Notes under the pieces: model-generated
Seen by the model: only the letters and a program-made list of their open reading frames with translations
Told to the model about the DNA's origin: nothing
Database searches by the model: none
Position numbers and translations under genes: made by a program
Part shown: positions 9,425-18,503 of the stretch, piece after piece
Layout: each line of letters starts with the position of its first letter
How positions within the stretch are numbered: position 1 is the first letter of the stretch
Assembly: GCF_014206975.1 (NCBI RefSeq)
Contig: NZ_JACHOU010000016.1
Location: 48,204 to 112,203, forward strand
Length of the DNA stretch: 64,000 nt
Reading direction: 5' to 3'
DNA from: Aminobacter aganoensis
Lineage (GTDB): Bacteria; Pseudomonadota; Alphaproteobacteria; Rhizobiales; Rhizobiaceae

Positions 9425-9853
9425 ATGACGAACGACGCCGACCGGGCTTTGCTTGCCTTGCTGCGCGAGAATGCACGCGCTTCGACCGCCGAGCTGGCCC
9501 GCAAGCTCGGCGTGTCGCGAACGACGGTGCAAAGCCGCATCGAGCGGCTGGAACAGCGAGGGGTGATTGCGGGCTACAGCGTCAAGCTGTCGCCCGACTA
9601 TGAGAAAAACCTCGTGCGGGCGCACATATTGGTGACTGCGCTGCCCAAGGTGTCCGCTGCGGTCGAGGCCGTGCTGCGGCGCATCCCCGAGGTGCGCACG
9701 CTGCATTCGGTCAGCGGCAATTTCGACATGATCGTGGTGGTGGAGGCCCCGTCGGTACAGGACCTCGATACGCTGATCGACCGCATCGGTGCGCTCGAAG
9801 GCGTCGAGCGCACGCTGTCGTCGATCATCCTGTCGACGCGAATCGACAGGTAG
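9425..9853 (+). CDS. Lrp/AsnC-family transcriptional regulator
   Basis: This 142-residue protein has an N-terminal AsnC-type helix-turn-helix (ASTAELARKLGVSRTTVQSRIERLEQRGVI) and a C-terminal RAM ligand-binding domain (about residues 65-140). The ATG at 9425 gives the normal family length. It is divergent from the saccharopine dehydrogenase-like gene across about 120 bases and probably controls it in response to an amino acid. The stop is 6 bases from the convergent transporter gene. Confidence 0.9.
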   Translation: MTNDADRALLALLRENARASTAELARKLGVSRTTVQSRIERLEQRGVIAGYSVKLSPDYEKNLVRAHILVTALPKVSAAVEAVLRRIPEVRTLHSVSGNFDMIVVVEAPSVQDLDTLIDRIGALEGVERTLSSIILSTRIDR

Positions 9854-9859
9854 GGCCGT

Positions 9860-10543
9860 CTAGTTGGCGGCCAGCGCCGGCTGGCTCCAGCGCGCGGCGA
9901 TCAGCCGGTAGGGGATCAGCGCGAAAAGCGCGATCAGCAGCTTCACGATCAGGTCGCCCAAGGCCCAGGAAACCCAGCGCGGCGCTTCGGTGGCCATGAC
10001 GCCGAACAGCGGTGCTGGTTCGATCGCAAACGCGTCCTCGGGGCCGAGGAAGGCGAAAGCTGCGGCGAAGGCGACGCCGAAGAAGATCGCCGTGTCGAAC
10101 ACCGAGCCGACCAGCGTGCCGAAGATCGGCGCGCGCCACCAGCTCTGCCGGCGCAGCCAGTTGAACACGGTGACGTCGAGCAACTGCGCGGTCAGGAAGG
10201 CGGCGCCGGAGGCCACCGCGATGCGGGCCAGGCGATCGGCCGCGGTGTCGAACGGAATCAGGCCGTAGCGGAACAGGACCGGCGGAATGACGATCGAGCA
10301 GACCACCGCGGTCATGAAACCGATGAAAACGATCCGCCGCGCCAGCTTCGGCCCGTAGCGGCGATTGGCAAGGTCGGTGACCAGGAAGGAGAAGGGATAA
10401 GTGAAGGCGCCCCAGGTCAGGATGTCGGCAAGTGCGAGCGATCCGACCTGTCCCTGCATCGGGAACTGGACGAGAATGTTGGAAGCGACGACGACAAGCG
10501 CCATGGCCGCCACGAAGGGCAGGTATTTTGAACCGGAGTTCAT
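9860..10543 (-). CDS. VUT-family (YhhQ, COG1738) queuosine-precursor transporter
   Basis: This 227-residue integral membrane protein has about six helices and the family signatures VVVASNILVQFPM, LTWGAFTYPFSFLVTDLANRRYG and QLLDVTVFNWLRR. YhhQ-type proteins import queuosine precursors such as preQ0/preQ1 for tRNA modification. The start at 10543 follows AGGA at a good distance, and a preQ1-I-like aptamer spans exactly the leader and the ATG, which strongly supports this substrate. It lies downstream of rpmB on the same strand. Confidence 0.9.
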   Translation of the reverse strand: MNSGSKYLPFVAAMALVVVASNILVQFPMQGQVGSLALADILTWGAFTYPFSFLVTDLANRRYGPKLARRIVFIGFMTAVVCSIVIPPVLFRYGLIPFDTAADRLARIAVASGAAFLTAQLLDVTVFNWLRRQSWWRAPIFGTLVGSVFDTAIFFGVAFAAAFAFLGPEDAFAIEPAPLFGVMATEAPRWVSWALGDLIVKLLIALFALIPYRLIAARWSQPALAAN

Positions 10544-10570
10544 TTTTTTATCCTGGGTAATGGAACCAGC
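10541..10570 (-). promoter_or_regulatory. preQ1-I riboswitch overlapping the transporter start codon
   Basis: On the minus strand, CUGG (10569-10566) pairs with CCAG (10556-10553). The strand carries the consensus GGUUC...ACCC, followed by an A-rich tail (AUAAAAAAA). The loop CAUU can pair with AAUG at 10544-10541, the start codon itself, forming the H-type pseudoknot of preQ1-I aptamers. AGGA, the likely Shine-Dalgarno, overlaps the 3' strand of the stem. Ligand binding would therefore hide both the ribosome site and the AUG, giving translational repression of precursor uptake. Confidence 0.85.
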
Positions 10571-10574
10571 GTTG

Positions 10575-10637
10575 CGGGCAAATGCCCGGGCGTATTTGGT
10601 CGGAGCCTCTATCGTCCTTGCGGCGCGCAGAGGCTCC
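10575..10637 (-). other. two leader hairpins between rpmB and the queuosine-precursor transporter
   Basis: GGAGCCTCT (10602-10610) and AGAGGCTCC (10629-10637) form a perfect 9-base stem with an 18-base loop. CGGGC/GCCCG (10575-10588) forms a second stem with a 4-base loop. No long T-run follows either. They may protect the rpmB 3' end or help separate it from the riboswitch-controlled gene. Confidence 0.55.
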
Positions 10638-10667
10638 AGGCGGTCGTCCCCCGCCTTGATTCGTCGA

Positions 10668-10964
10668 TTAGGCCGCGGCCTGCTCGGCAGTCTTCTTGGC
10701 GATCTGCTTCTTGAGCAGACGAGCGCGCTGCGACAGCTCGGCAACGTCGGCCTTGGCCAGGAACGCGTCGAGGCCACCGCGATGCTCGACCGAACGCAGG
10801 GCGTTGGCCGAAATGCGCAGGCGCACGTTCTGGTTCAGGGCTTCCGAGATCAGCGTGACGCTGACCAGGTTCGGCAGGAACCGGCGACGGGTCCTGTTGT
10901 TGGCGTGGCTCACATTGTTGCCGGTCATGACGGCTTTGCCGGTGAGTTCGCAAGCGCGGGACAT
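10668..10964 (-). CDS. rpmB: 50S ribosomal protein L28
   Basis: This 98-residue basic protein has the L28 signature [29 protein letters not shown] and [15 protein letters not shown]. It is a structural protein of the large ribosomal subunit. It lacks the zinc cysteine pairs of C-plus paralogs, so it is the zinc-independent form. It is divergent from the DUF3108 gene, as in other rhizobia. Confidence 0.97.
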   Translation of the reverse strand: MSRACELTGKAVMTGNNVSHANNRTRRRFLPNLVSVTLISEALNQNVRLRISANALRSVEHRGGLDAFLAKADVAELSQRARLLKKQIAKKTAEQAAA

Positions 10965-11220
10965 GTTACTTACCTTCAGTTCTGGCGGACCAAGCGACGA
11001 TGACGCACCGATAGTGGCGCGCGGTCTCAGTCAGGCGGCCTCATGGAAAAAGTTGGCGTTCCATAGTTGCATTTCGCCGACGCGTCAAGCGCCCCGGGAG
11101 GTTTGCTGCGGTTTGCAGCCGTTGTCCCCAGCTCCACAGAATGGCCGGAATTGCTTTTATAACCAATCGCAAGGGACGCCAACGGCCGAAAGCACATTTC
11201 GGCCGACCTAAGGTTTTGGC

Positions 11221-12000
11221 ATGCGCCCCGTACCCATCCTGCTTGCTTTCGCCCTCGCCATGGTTCCCTCGCTCTCGATCGCGGCGGCAAAAACCTTCAG
11301 CGGCGATTATTCGCTGTCGTTCCTCGGTATTCCCGTCGCCAAGGCGACATTCGACAGCAGCTACGAAGGCGATTCCTACGAGGTCAAGGGCAAGGTCTCC
11401 AGCGCCGGACTTGCCGCATTCTTCGACGATACCCGCGGCACGATCTCGTCGCGCGGCAGTTTCGGGGGCGGCCGCACCCGGCCGCGCGCCTTCCGCGCCG
11501 ACTATGTCTCGGGCAAGGTCAGTTCGCTCGTCGACGTCCGGTTCTCCGGCGACAATGTCAGCAGCACAGAGGTCGTGCCGCCGCCGAAGAAGCGCGGCAA
11601 GACCTGGATTCCACTCGGCGCGGGCGACCTGCGCGCCGTCGCCGACCCGATCGCGGCCACCGTCATCAAGGCATCCAGCCTGGACAAGGTCTGCGGCCGC
11701 ACCGTGAAGATGTATGACGGCGAACTGCGCGCCGATCTCAGGTTGACCGAGGTGTCGCGCAAGAAGATGGCGATCAAGGGCTTCTCCGGCGAGACGGTGA
11801 CCTGCCGCATGGGTTTCCAGCCCGTCTCGGGCTACCGCACCGACAAGAAGGCACTGACCTTCCTGCGCGACCGCAGCCGCATCATGGTGACGTTTGCGCC
11901 GCTCGGCGAAACCGGGGTATATGCGCCCATCTACGCCACGGTCAGCACGGAGATCGGCACGATCACGGTCAGGGCACGGCGGTTCGAAGCGACCAATTAG
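11221..12000 (+). CDS. DUF3108 secreted protein
   Basis: This 259-residue protein has a clear signal peptide (LLAFALAMVPSLSIAAA) and the DUF3108 domain (GDYSLSFLGIPVAKATF, followed by beta-rich sequence with TWIPLGAGDLRAVADPIAATVI). Family members are predicted periplasmic or outer-membrane-associated beta-barrel-like proteins of unknown function. It stands alone, divergent from rpmB, with 256 bases between them in which I see no further gene. Confidence 0.85.
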   Translation: MRPVPILLAFALAMVPSLSIAAAKTFSGDYSLSFLGIPVAKATFDSSYEGDSYEVKGKVSSAGLAAFFDDTRGTISSRGSFGGGRTRPRAFRADYVSGKVSSLVDVRFSGDNVSSTEVVPPPKKRGKTWIPLGAGDLRAVADPIAATVIKASSLDKVCGRTVKMYDGELRADLRLTEVSRKKMAIKGFSGETVTCRMGFQPVSGYRTDKKALTFLRDRSRIMVTFAPLGETGVYAPIYATVSTEIGTITVRARRFEATN

Positions 12001-12027
12001 GCGCGCCCTGCGCGCCGGGAGGGGTAA

Positions 12028-12921
12028 GTGGGGCGCGCGACTTTGATCGGATTTACGGCGGTCGCCATGTGGGCGCTGCTGGCGTTGCTGACCGATGCCT
12101 CCGGCTCGGTGCCGCCCTTCCTGCTTTCGGCCATCACCTTCGCCATCGGCACCTGTGTCGGCCTCGTCGCCCGGCTGTTCATGGCCATGCCCGCGAAGGC
12201 CGAGAGAATCCCGCCGCAGGTATGGGTGATCGGCATCGCCGGCCTGTTCGGCTACCACTTCTTCTATTTCACCGCCCTGCGCAACGCGCCGGCGGTCGAG
12301 GCCAGCCTGATCGCCTATCTGTGGCCGCTTTTCATCGTCCTGGGCTCGGCCCTGATGCCGGGCGAACGCCTGCGCTGGAATCACATTGCCGGCGCGCTGC
12401 TCGGCCTTGCCGGCACCTTCCTGATCGTCACCAAGGGCGGTGGGCTGGCCTTTGATGCGCAATACAGCTTCGGCTATGCCATGGCCTTCGCCTGCGCCTT
12501 CCTGTGGTCGGGTTATTCGCTGCTGTCGCGCCGTTTTCCGTCGGTGCCGACGACAATCGTCACCTGGTTCTGCCTGGCGACATCGGTGCTGTCGCTGGCC
12601 TGCCACTTTGCGCTGGAGGAGACTGTGCTGCCGGCCAATGCCGGCCAGTGGCTCGCCGTGCTCGGTCTCGGCCTGATGCCGGTGGGTGCGGCCTTCTACG
12701 CCTGGGACATCGGCGTCAAACGCGGCAACATTCAGGTGCTGGGGGCGGCGAGCTATGCCGCGCCGCTGCTGTCGACGTTGGTGCTGATCGCAGCCGGTTT
12801 CGCCGAGCCAGGCTTGCGCATCCTCGCTGCCTGCGTGCTCATTACCTCAGGTGCGGTGCTGGCGGCCAAATCGCTGATCTTCGGCGGGCGGAAGGCGGCT
12901 GTGGACGGGGCAGGAGCCTAG
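12028..12921 (+). CDS. EamA-family (DMT) transporter, aromatic amino acid exporter-like
   Basis: This 297-residue protein has ten predicted helices in two EamA repeats. The sequence FLLSAITFAIGTCVG, the FGYHFFYFTALRNAPAVEASLIAYLWPLFIVLGSALMPGE region and YAWDIGVKRGNIQVLGAASYAAPLLSTL resemble YddG-type exporters of aromatic amino acids. GTG at 12028 is the start, directly after GGAGGGG. Its last codon overlaps the convergent cupin gene by 4 bases. Substrate is inferred only by resemblance. Confidence 0.85.
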   Translation: MGRATLIGFTAVAMWALLALLTDASGSVPPFLLSAITFAIGTCVGLVARLFMAMPAKAERIPPQVWVIGIAGLFGYHFFYFTALRNAPAVEASLIAYLWPLFIVLGSALMPGERLRWNHIAGALLGLAGTFLIVTKGGGLAFDAQYSFGYAMAFACAFLWSGYSLLSRRFPSVPTTIVTWFCLATSVLSLACHFALEETVLPANAGQWLAVLGLGLMPVGAAFYAWDIGVKRGNIQVLGAASYAAPLLSTLVLIAAGFAEPGLRILAACVLITSGAVLAAKSLIFGGRKAAVDGAGA

Positions 12922-13349
12922 CCCGGCTCCCAGCCCAGTTCGGCCAGCTCGAACTGGGCGAACTCGAAGCCGGGCGATACCGTGCAGCCGACCAGCGTCC
13001 AGTCGCCAAGGCTGCGCGCGGTCTGCCACCAGCCCGGCGGCACCACGCATTGCGGACGTTCGCCGACGGCAAGGTTGATGCCGAGCACGGCTGCGCTGAC
13101 CTCGCCGCCGGGTGGGTAGATCTTCAGTTCTATCGGTGCGCCGGCATGAAAATGCCAGATCTCGGCGGCGTCCCTGACCCGGTGCCAGTGCGAGACGTCG
13201 CCGTGCTCGAGCAGGAAATAGATCGCCGTCTGGTTGCCGCGTGGGCTATGCGGTCCGCCTTCCGGGTTGTCGCGAAAGGTCTCGACATACCAGCCGCCCT
13301 CGGGATGCCGGCGCATGCCGAGCATGGCAATGATCTCGGCTGCCAGCAT
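12918..13349 (-). CDS. cupin-domain protein (DUF985 family)
   Basis: This 143-residue single-domain cupin has the DUF985 signature HPEGGWYVETFR, TAIYFLLEHGDVSHWHRV, EIWHFHAGAPIEL and CVVPPGWWQTARSLGDWTLVGCTVSPGFEF. The histidines in HWHR and WHFHAG are likely metal or ligand contacts. The ATG at 13349 lies 2 bases after the gloB stop, so it is co-transcribed with gloB. A related protein binds ADP-glucose-like ligands, but no activity can be assigned here. Confidence 0.88.
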   Translation of the reverse strand: MLAAEIIAMLGMRRHPEGGWYVETFRDNPEGGPHSPRGNQTAIYFLLEHGDVSHWHRVRDAAEIWHFHAGAPIELKIYPPGGEVSAAVLGINLAVGERPQCVVPPGWWQTARSLGDWTLVGCTVSPGFEFAQFELAELGWEPG

Positions 13350-13351
13350 GC

Positions 13352-14119
13352 TCAGAAACTGTCCTTGCGCTTGCGAATCTCGGCAAACACGTCGGCGTCG
13401 GAGGCTTTCTCCATGCCGAGATGCTTGCGGATGCCGGCATCGGCCCAGCGCAGGAACGGGTTGGTGGCCAGTTCCTCGCCGATGGTGGTCGGCAGCGTCG
13501 GCTTGCCGTCGGCGCGCAGCGCCTCGATCTTTTCGGCGCGTGCCAGCAACGCGGCATTGTCCGGATCGATGGTCAGCGCGAAACGGGCATTGGACAGCGT
13601 GTATTCGTGACCGCAATAGACCACCGTGTCGGTGGGCAGGGCGGCGAGCTTCTTCAGCGATTCGAACATCACCGGTGCCGGGCGCTCGAACAGCCGGCCG
13701 CAGCCCAGCGCAAACAGCGTGTCGGCGGTGAAGGCGACCTTCGACTTCGGCAGGTGATAGCAGACATGGCCGGCGGTATGGCCGGGCGTCGCGATGACCT
13801 CGATGGTCTCGCTGCCGAAGGGGATCACCGAGCCTTCCTCGACCGTGTCGTCGATGCCGGGGATCTTCTCGCGCTCGGCCTCGGGGCCGATGATGCGCAG
13901 CTTGTAGCGCTGCTTGAGCGCCAAATTGGCCTCGACATGGTCGGCGTGATGGTGGGTCGTCAGGATCATCGTCGGCGTCCAGCCGCTATGCTCGATCGCC
14001 GCCAGGATCGGCGCCTCCTCGGGCGCGTCGACGATGGCCGTCTCGCCGCTTTCGCGATCGTGCAGCAGCGCACCGAAATTGTCGGTGCGGCACATGAAAA
14101 GCTTGATCTCGGCTGGCAT
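13352..14119 (-). CDS. gloB: hydroxyacylglutathione hydrolase (glyoxalase II)
   Basis: This 255-residue metallo-beta-lactamase-fold enzyme hydrolyses S-lactoylglutathione to lactate and glutathione, the second step of methylglyoxal detoxification. The dinuclear metal motif THHHADH is near residue 56, with further ligands in TPGHTAGH (near 113), FTADTLF and YCGHEYT. The glyoxalase II C-terminal domain is present ([15 protein letters not shown]). It is divergent from a methyltransferase gene, a conserved rhizobial pair, and is followed by the cupin gene. Confidence 0.95.
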   Translation of the reverse strand: MPAEIKLFMCRTDNFGALLHDRESGETAIVDAPEEAPILAAIEHSGWTPTMILTTHHHADHVEANLALKQRYKLRIIGPEAEREKIPGIDDTVEEGSVIPFGSETIEVIATPGHTAGHVCYHLPKSKVAFTADTLFALGCGRLFERPAPVMFESLKKLAALPTDTVVYCGHEYTLSNARFALTIDPDNAALLARAEKIEALRADGKPTLPTTIGEELATNPFLRWADAGIRKHLGMEKASDADVFAEIRKRKDSF

Positions 14120-14225
14120 CGCAAAACTCCACTTCTGGCAGGACGATAGGGCGCGCGCCCGGCGCTGTCACCCCAATTGGGGCGGGGTCGTTGAAGTCGG
14201 CGTTGCGCGCGTCTACGTTCCGCTC

Positions 14226-14993
14226 ATGAATTCCGACATCGTCGACCTTCGTTCGTTCTACTCGACACCGCTCGGCCGCCTGGCCGAGCAGTCGATCACC
14301 ATGGGGTTGTCGGCCGTGTGGGCAGGCCTGCCCAACGAACGGCTGGTCGGGCTTGGCTACACGCTGCCCTGGCTCGATCGCTTCGGCAGCGATGCGGAGC
14401 GGGTGTTTGCCTTCATGCCGGCAACGCAGGGTGCCGTCGTGTGGCCGGCGAACGGGCCGTCGTCGACGGCGCTCGTCTTCGACGAGGAACTGCCGTTGGT
14501 CGATTCTTCCATCGACCGGGTTCTGCTCGTCCATTCGCTCGAACACGCCGAAAGCCCGCGCGAGACGCTGAAGGAGATCTGGCGCGTGCTGTCGCCGGCG
14601 GGGCGCATCGTCATCGTCGTGCCCAACCGGCGCGGTGTCTGGGCACGCTTCGAGCACACGCCTTTCGGCACCGGCCGGCCATTTTCCTCCGGCCAGCTCA
14701 ACGAGCTGCTGCGCGAGGCCAATTTCACCGTCTCGGCGTGGTCGGACGCGCTGCATTTCCCGCCGTCTCGGCGCAAATGGATGATGCGCTTCGACCATCT
14801 GTTCGAACGCGCCGGCCGCCGCCTGTGGCCGATCTTCTCCGGCGTCATCGTCGTCGAGGCACAGAAGCGCGTCTACCAGGGCATCCCGGTGGCGCAGCGC
14901 GCCTCGCGCCGCGTGTTCGTGCCAGTGCTGTCGCCGACGGGCGCGACGCGCGGCTTTCCTGCCCTGCGGCGCGGCGACGAGCGCGGTGGCTGA
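14226..14993 (+). CDS. class I SAM-dependent methyltransferase
   Basis: This 255-residue protein has a methyltransferase type 11 core (SSIDRVLLVHSLEHAESPRETLKEIWRVLSPAGRIVIVVPNRRGVWARFEHTPFGTGRPFS). The glycine-rich SAM loop at the N-terminus is degenerate. The ATG at 14226 is chosen as the first start that does not overlap the gloB promoter region. It is conserved beside gloB in rhizobia, but its substrate is unknown. Confidence 0.85.
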   Translation: MNSDIVDLRSFYSTPLGRLAEQSITMGLSAVWAGLPNERLVGLGYTLPWLDRFGSDAERVFAFMPATQGAVVWPANGPSSTALVFDEELPLVDSSIDRVLLVHSLEHAESPRETLKEIWRVLSPAGRIVIVVPNRRGVWARFEHTPFGTGRPFSSGQLNELLREANFTVSAWSDALHFPPSRRKWMMRFDHLFERAGRRLWPIFSGVIVVEAQKRVYQGIPVAQRASRRVFVPVLSPTGATRGFPALRRGDERGG

Positions 14994-15011
14994 GCCTCAC
15001 CTCACGAAGGG

Positions 15012-15884
15012 GTGAAGCCGGGGTACTTCCATTCCGGCGCCATTGCCGCGACACTCCTCGGCCTGTTGGGGTGTCCGTCGATGCTGGGTGCGCTGGCGAT
15101 CGTCTTGTGCCTGGGCTGCGAATTGCCCAAGCCCGCGGCTGCGCCCGCGCCAGCCGTCGCGGTCGATGTCGAGCTGGTGCTGGCCGTCGACGTGTCGCGC
15201 TCGATGGATCTCGAGGAGTTCACGCTCCAGCGCGCCGGCTATGTCGAGGCGCTGCGTCACCCCGATTTCATCGACGCGGTGATGTCGGGCCAGCATGGCC
15301 GCGTCGCCATCACCTATTTCGAATGGGCCGGCACCGTGCGGGAAGAATCGGTCGTGCCCTGGGAGATCGTCAACAGCGCTACGAGCGCCGCCGCTTTCGC
15401 GGCCAAGCTTGAGGCGCGGCCGTTCAGCGGCTTTCGCGGGACCTCGATCTCCGGCGCGGTCACCTATGGCGCGGCGCTGTTCGACCGCAACGACGCCGAG
15501 GGCTGGCGCCGGGTCATCGACATTTCGGGCGATGGGCCGAACAATTTCGGCTCGCCGGTGGTTCGGGCGCGCGATGCGGCGGTCGCGCAAGGCATCGTCA
15601 TCAACGGCCTGCCGATCCTGATCCGACCGTCGCGCACCGCCGCCGAACTCGATCGCTATTATGCCGAATGCGTCACCGGCGGGCCGGGCTCGTTCGTCTT
15701 GCCGATCCGTGCGGCGTCGGAGTTTGCAATGGCCATCCGGCGCAAGCTGGTGCTCGAGGTCAGCGGCGACACCGATTTGCTACCCGTCGTCAGGATCGAT
15801 GCGGCCGCTCCGGTCGATTGCATGGCCGGGGAACGCGACCGGCGGATCTACTCCGATCCCTATTTTCCGCAGCTCGACAGATAA
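15012..15884 (+). CDS. DUF1194 protein with von Willebrand A fold
   Basis: This 290-residue protein has a hydrophobic N-terminal export signal, then a VWA-like domain with the MIDAS sequence AVDVSRSMD (DxSxS), GFRGTSISGAV and DISGDGPNN. It is likely periplasmic or membrane-anchored and binds a divalent metal. GTG at 15012 follows GAAGG; it starts 18 bases after the methyltransferase stop, so the two are probably co-transcribed. Function is unknown. Confidence 0.85.
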   Translation: MKPGYFHSGAIAATLLGLLGCPSMLGALAIVLCLGCELPKPAAAPAPAVAVDVELVLAVDVSRSMDLEEFTLQRAGYVEALRHPDFIDAVMSGQHGRVAITYFEWAGTVREESVVPWEIVNSATSAAAFAAKLEARPFSGFRGTSISGAVTYGAALFDRNDAEGWRRVIDISGDGPNNFGSPVVRARDAAVAQGIVINGLPILIRPSRTAAELDRYYAECVTGGPGSFVLPIRAASEFAMAIRRKLVLEVSGDTDLLPVVRIDAAAPVDCMAGERDRRIYSDPYFPQLDR

Positions 15885-15986
15885 CAAGCCATGATTGTGG
15901 GAAGGGCCCAGGATGTATATCTTGGATAGCTAATGTATTCTGCGGCATTCTGCGCATGAGACCTCTTTTCAAGGAAGGCGATTGTC

Positions 15987-17402
15987 ATGCAGGGGGATTC
16001 AACCGGGCGCCTGCTGCGCCATGCCGCCGAGCACGCCATCCGGTACAGGTCGGAACTCGCCTCCAGGCCGCAGCGCCCGCTGCATGGCTACCCGGACGCG
16101 CTGGCTGCCTTCGACGGTCCATTGCCGGAAACGGGAGAGTTCTCCGAAACGGTCATTGACGACCTCGCCGTGCGTGCTGAGCCCGGGCTCAATGCCACAA
16201 CCGGTGCGCGTTTCTTCGGCTGGGTCATTGGCGGTTCGCATGAGGTTGGCGTGGCGGCCGACTGGCTGACGAGCGCGTGGGGGCAGAACGCCGGCAACCA
16301 CCATGCCATGCCGTCGGCCGCGGCGGCCGAAACGGTCGCTGCGCGATGGCTGCTCGAACTGCTCGATCTGCCACGCGAAAGCTCGGTCGGTTTCGTCACC
16401 GGCGCCACCGTCGCGAATTTCGTCTGCCTGGCCGCCGCGCGCGGCGAGGTGTTGCGGCGCGCGGACTGGGATGTCGAAGCGAACGGGCTGTTCGGGGCGC
16501 CGCCGATTTCCGTGCTGATCGGCGACGACGCCCACACCACCGTCTTTTCGGCGCTGCAGTTTCTCGGTCTGGGGCATGATCGGCTGATCCGCGTCGCCAC
16601 AGACGGCCAGGGCCGGATATTGCCCGACGATTTCGCGCGACGCGCGGCGCAGGTGCGCGGACCGGCCATCGCCATCCTTCAGGCCGGGCAGATCAACACT
16701 GGCGGTTTCGATCCCTTCACTGACCTCGTGCCGATCGCGCGCCGGATCGGTGCGTGGATCCACGTCGACGGCGCCTTCGGCTGCTGGGCGCGGGCTGCTG
16801 CTTCCCTCAGCCATTTTGCCGAAGGGCTCGATACCTGCGATTCCTGGGCCACCGACGGCCACAAGTGGCTGCAGACGCCCTATGACAGCGGTTACGCGAT
16901 CGTGCGCGACAGCGAGGCGCATCGCCGTGCCATGACGATCGCGGCGAGTTACCTTCCCACCGCAGGCGAAGGCGAGCGCGACCCCAGCCATTTCGTCCCC
17001 GAACTGTCGCGGCGGGCGCGGGGCTTCGCCACCTGGGCGATCATCCGCCATCTCGGACGCGAGGGGATCGCCGCGATGGTCGAACGGCATTGCCGCGTGG
17101 CGCGCCTGATCGCCGACCAGTTGCGAAGCGAAAATGCGATCGTGGTGCTCAATGACGTCATGTTCAACCAGGTGCTCGTGCGGTTTGGTGCCGACGAGAC
17201 CGACGAGCGTGGCGACGACCTGACCAGGGCGACCATTGCCCGCATCCAGCGCGACGGCGCCGTCTTTGCCGGCGGCGCAAAGTGGCGTGGCCGCGAGGTG
17301 ATGCGCATCTCCGTCATTTCCTGGCTGATCGACGAGGCAGCCGGAATGGCTTCCGCCGAAGCCATCATCGCGGGATGGCGGGCCGTTCAGCGAGGCACCT
17401 AA
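15987..17402 (+). CDS. PLP-dependent group II decarboxylase-like protein
   Basis: This 471-residue fold-type I PLP enzyme resembles aromatic-L-amino-acid/glutamate decarboxylases. Recognisable parts are GWVIGGSHEVGVAADWL, a phosphate-binding region GFVTGATVANFVCLAAAR, HVDGAFGCWARA (the PLP-contacting aspartate) and the lysine motif TDGHKWLQTPYD. AAGGAAGG precedes the ATG. There are no neighbouring transporters or regulators that would name a substrate. It is bounded by about 100 bases upstream with no other gene. Confidence 0.85.
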   Translation: MQGDSTGRLLRHAAEHAIRYRSELASRPQRPLHGYPDALAAFDGPLPETGEFSETVIDDLAVRAEPGLNATTGARFFGWVIGGSHEVGVAADWLTSAWGQNAGNHHAMPSAAAAETVAARWLLELLDLPRESSVGFVTGATVANFVCLAAARGEVLRRADWDVEANGLFGAPPISVLIGDDAHTTVFSALQFLGLGHDRLIRVATDGQGRILPDDFARRAAQVRGPAIAILQAGQINTGGFDPFTDLVPIARRIGAWIHVDGAFGCWARAAASLSHFAEGLDTCDSWATDGHKWLQTPYDSGYAIVRDSEAHRRAMTIAASYLPTAGEGERDPSHFVPELSRRARGFATWAIIRHLGREGIAAMVERHCRVARLIADQLRSENAIVVLNDVMFNQVLVRFGADETDERGDDLTRATIARIQRDGAVFAGGAKWRGREVMRISVISWLIDEAAGMASAEAIIAGWRAVQRGT

Positions 17403-17585
17403 TCCGGCCGTCAGGGCCGCGTCAGGACTGCTCTCCATCACTTTCGGTTGTCTTGAAGCTTATTGCGGCCTCTGCCTTCAAATCTGCCCGAATGCACCCT
17501 AAATGGCGTCGGCAGGGCTCGATCTGTCCGTTCGACAACCACAGGGATTACTCTCCTGACCGACGTCATTCACAAGAAACGCGCC

Positions 17586-18473
17586 GTGCAGCACTCCAAA
17601 GGCAAGCGTGCGATGCTGATCGTCAATCCGCGCGCCCGCCGCGGCGGCGGTTCGATCGATGCCGCCAGGCAGGTGCTTGTCGATGCCGGTCTCGACATCG
17701 AAGAGATGGCAACCAGCAAGGATGAGAACGCTTCCGAGTTGATCTCGCGCAACGCCGACCATTTCGACATGGCGATTGTCGGCGGCGGCGACGGCACGTT
17801 GAACAATGCGGCGGCGGGCCTCGCCTATTGCGGCCTGACGCTCGGCGTCCTGCCGCTGGGCACGGCCAACGATTTCGCCCGCACCATGGGTATTCCCACA
17901 GATCCGGTAAAGGCGGCCGAAGTGATCGCCGCCGGCCACGAGACGACGGTCGACCTCGGCGAGGTCAACGGCCATTTGTTCTTCAACGTCGCCAGCATAG
18001 GCTTCAGCGCCGAACTGGCAGGCGAACTCACCGAACATGCCAAGAAGCGCTGGGGCACGCTCGGCTACGGCATCGTCGCGGCGCGGCTGTTGATGCGCTC
18101 GCGGCTGTTCACCGCCTATGTCGACCATGACGACACGACCGAAGAGATCCACACCATGCAGGTCTCGGTCGGCAACGGCCGCCATTATGGCGGCGGCATG
18201 ACGGTCGAGGAGACGGCTACCGCCGACGATGGCTGGCTCGATCTCTACAGCCTCGAGGTCGACCACTGGTGGCGGCTGCTGCGCCTGCTGCCCAGCCTGC
18301 GCAAGGGCACGCAAGGGCAGTGGGACGACGTGCGCGCCTTCAAGACCACCGAGGTGACCGTCCGCACCAAGCGGCCGCGGCCGGTCAATACCGATGGCGA
18401 GCTCGTCACCTGGACACCGGCGCATTTCCGCATTCGGCCGAAGTCGGTGCGGGTGTTCACGCCGAAGGGTTAA
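17586..18473 (+). CDS. diacylglycerol kinase-family lipid kinase (YegS-like)
   Basis: The protein of about 295 residues has the DAGK catalytic domain: MLIVNPRARRGGG at the start, then the nucleotide-binding GGGDGTLNNAA and LPLGTANDFARTMG, and a C-terminal beta domain (VNTDGELVTWTPAHFRI). It phosphorylates a lipid hydroxyl, probably in membrane lipid turnover. The start is uncertain: GTG at 17586 fits homologous N-termini best, while an in-frame TTG at 17463 would add 41 residues with no family character. It ends at a hairpin shared with the convergent MFS gene. Confidence 0.82.
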   Translation: MQHSKGKRAMLIVNPRARRGGGSIDAARQVLVDAGLDIEEMATSKDENASELISRNADHFDMAIVGGGDGTLNNAAAGLAYCGLTLGVLPLGTANDFARTMGIPTDPVKAAEVIAAGHETTVDLGEVNGHLFFNVASIGFSAELAGELTEHAKKRWGTLGYGIVAARLLMRSRLFTAYVDHDDTTEEIHTMQVSVGNGRHYGGGMTVEETATADDGWLDLYSLEVDHWWRLLRLLPSLRKGTQGQWDDVRAFKTTEVTVRTKRPRPVNTDGELVTWTPAHFRIRPKSVRVFTPKG

Positions 18474-18495
18474 GGCCGGGCGCCATTGCCCGGCC
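18474..18495. terminator. bidirectional hairpin between lipid kinase and MFS genes
   Basis: A perfect 8-base stem GGCCGGGC/GCCCGGCC with the loop GCCATT lies immediately after the lipid kinase stop and 9 bases before the convergent MFS stop. There is no strong T-run on either side. Confidence 0.55.
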
Positions 18496-18503
18496 CTCGG
18501 GCG

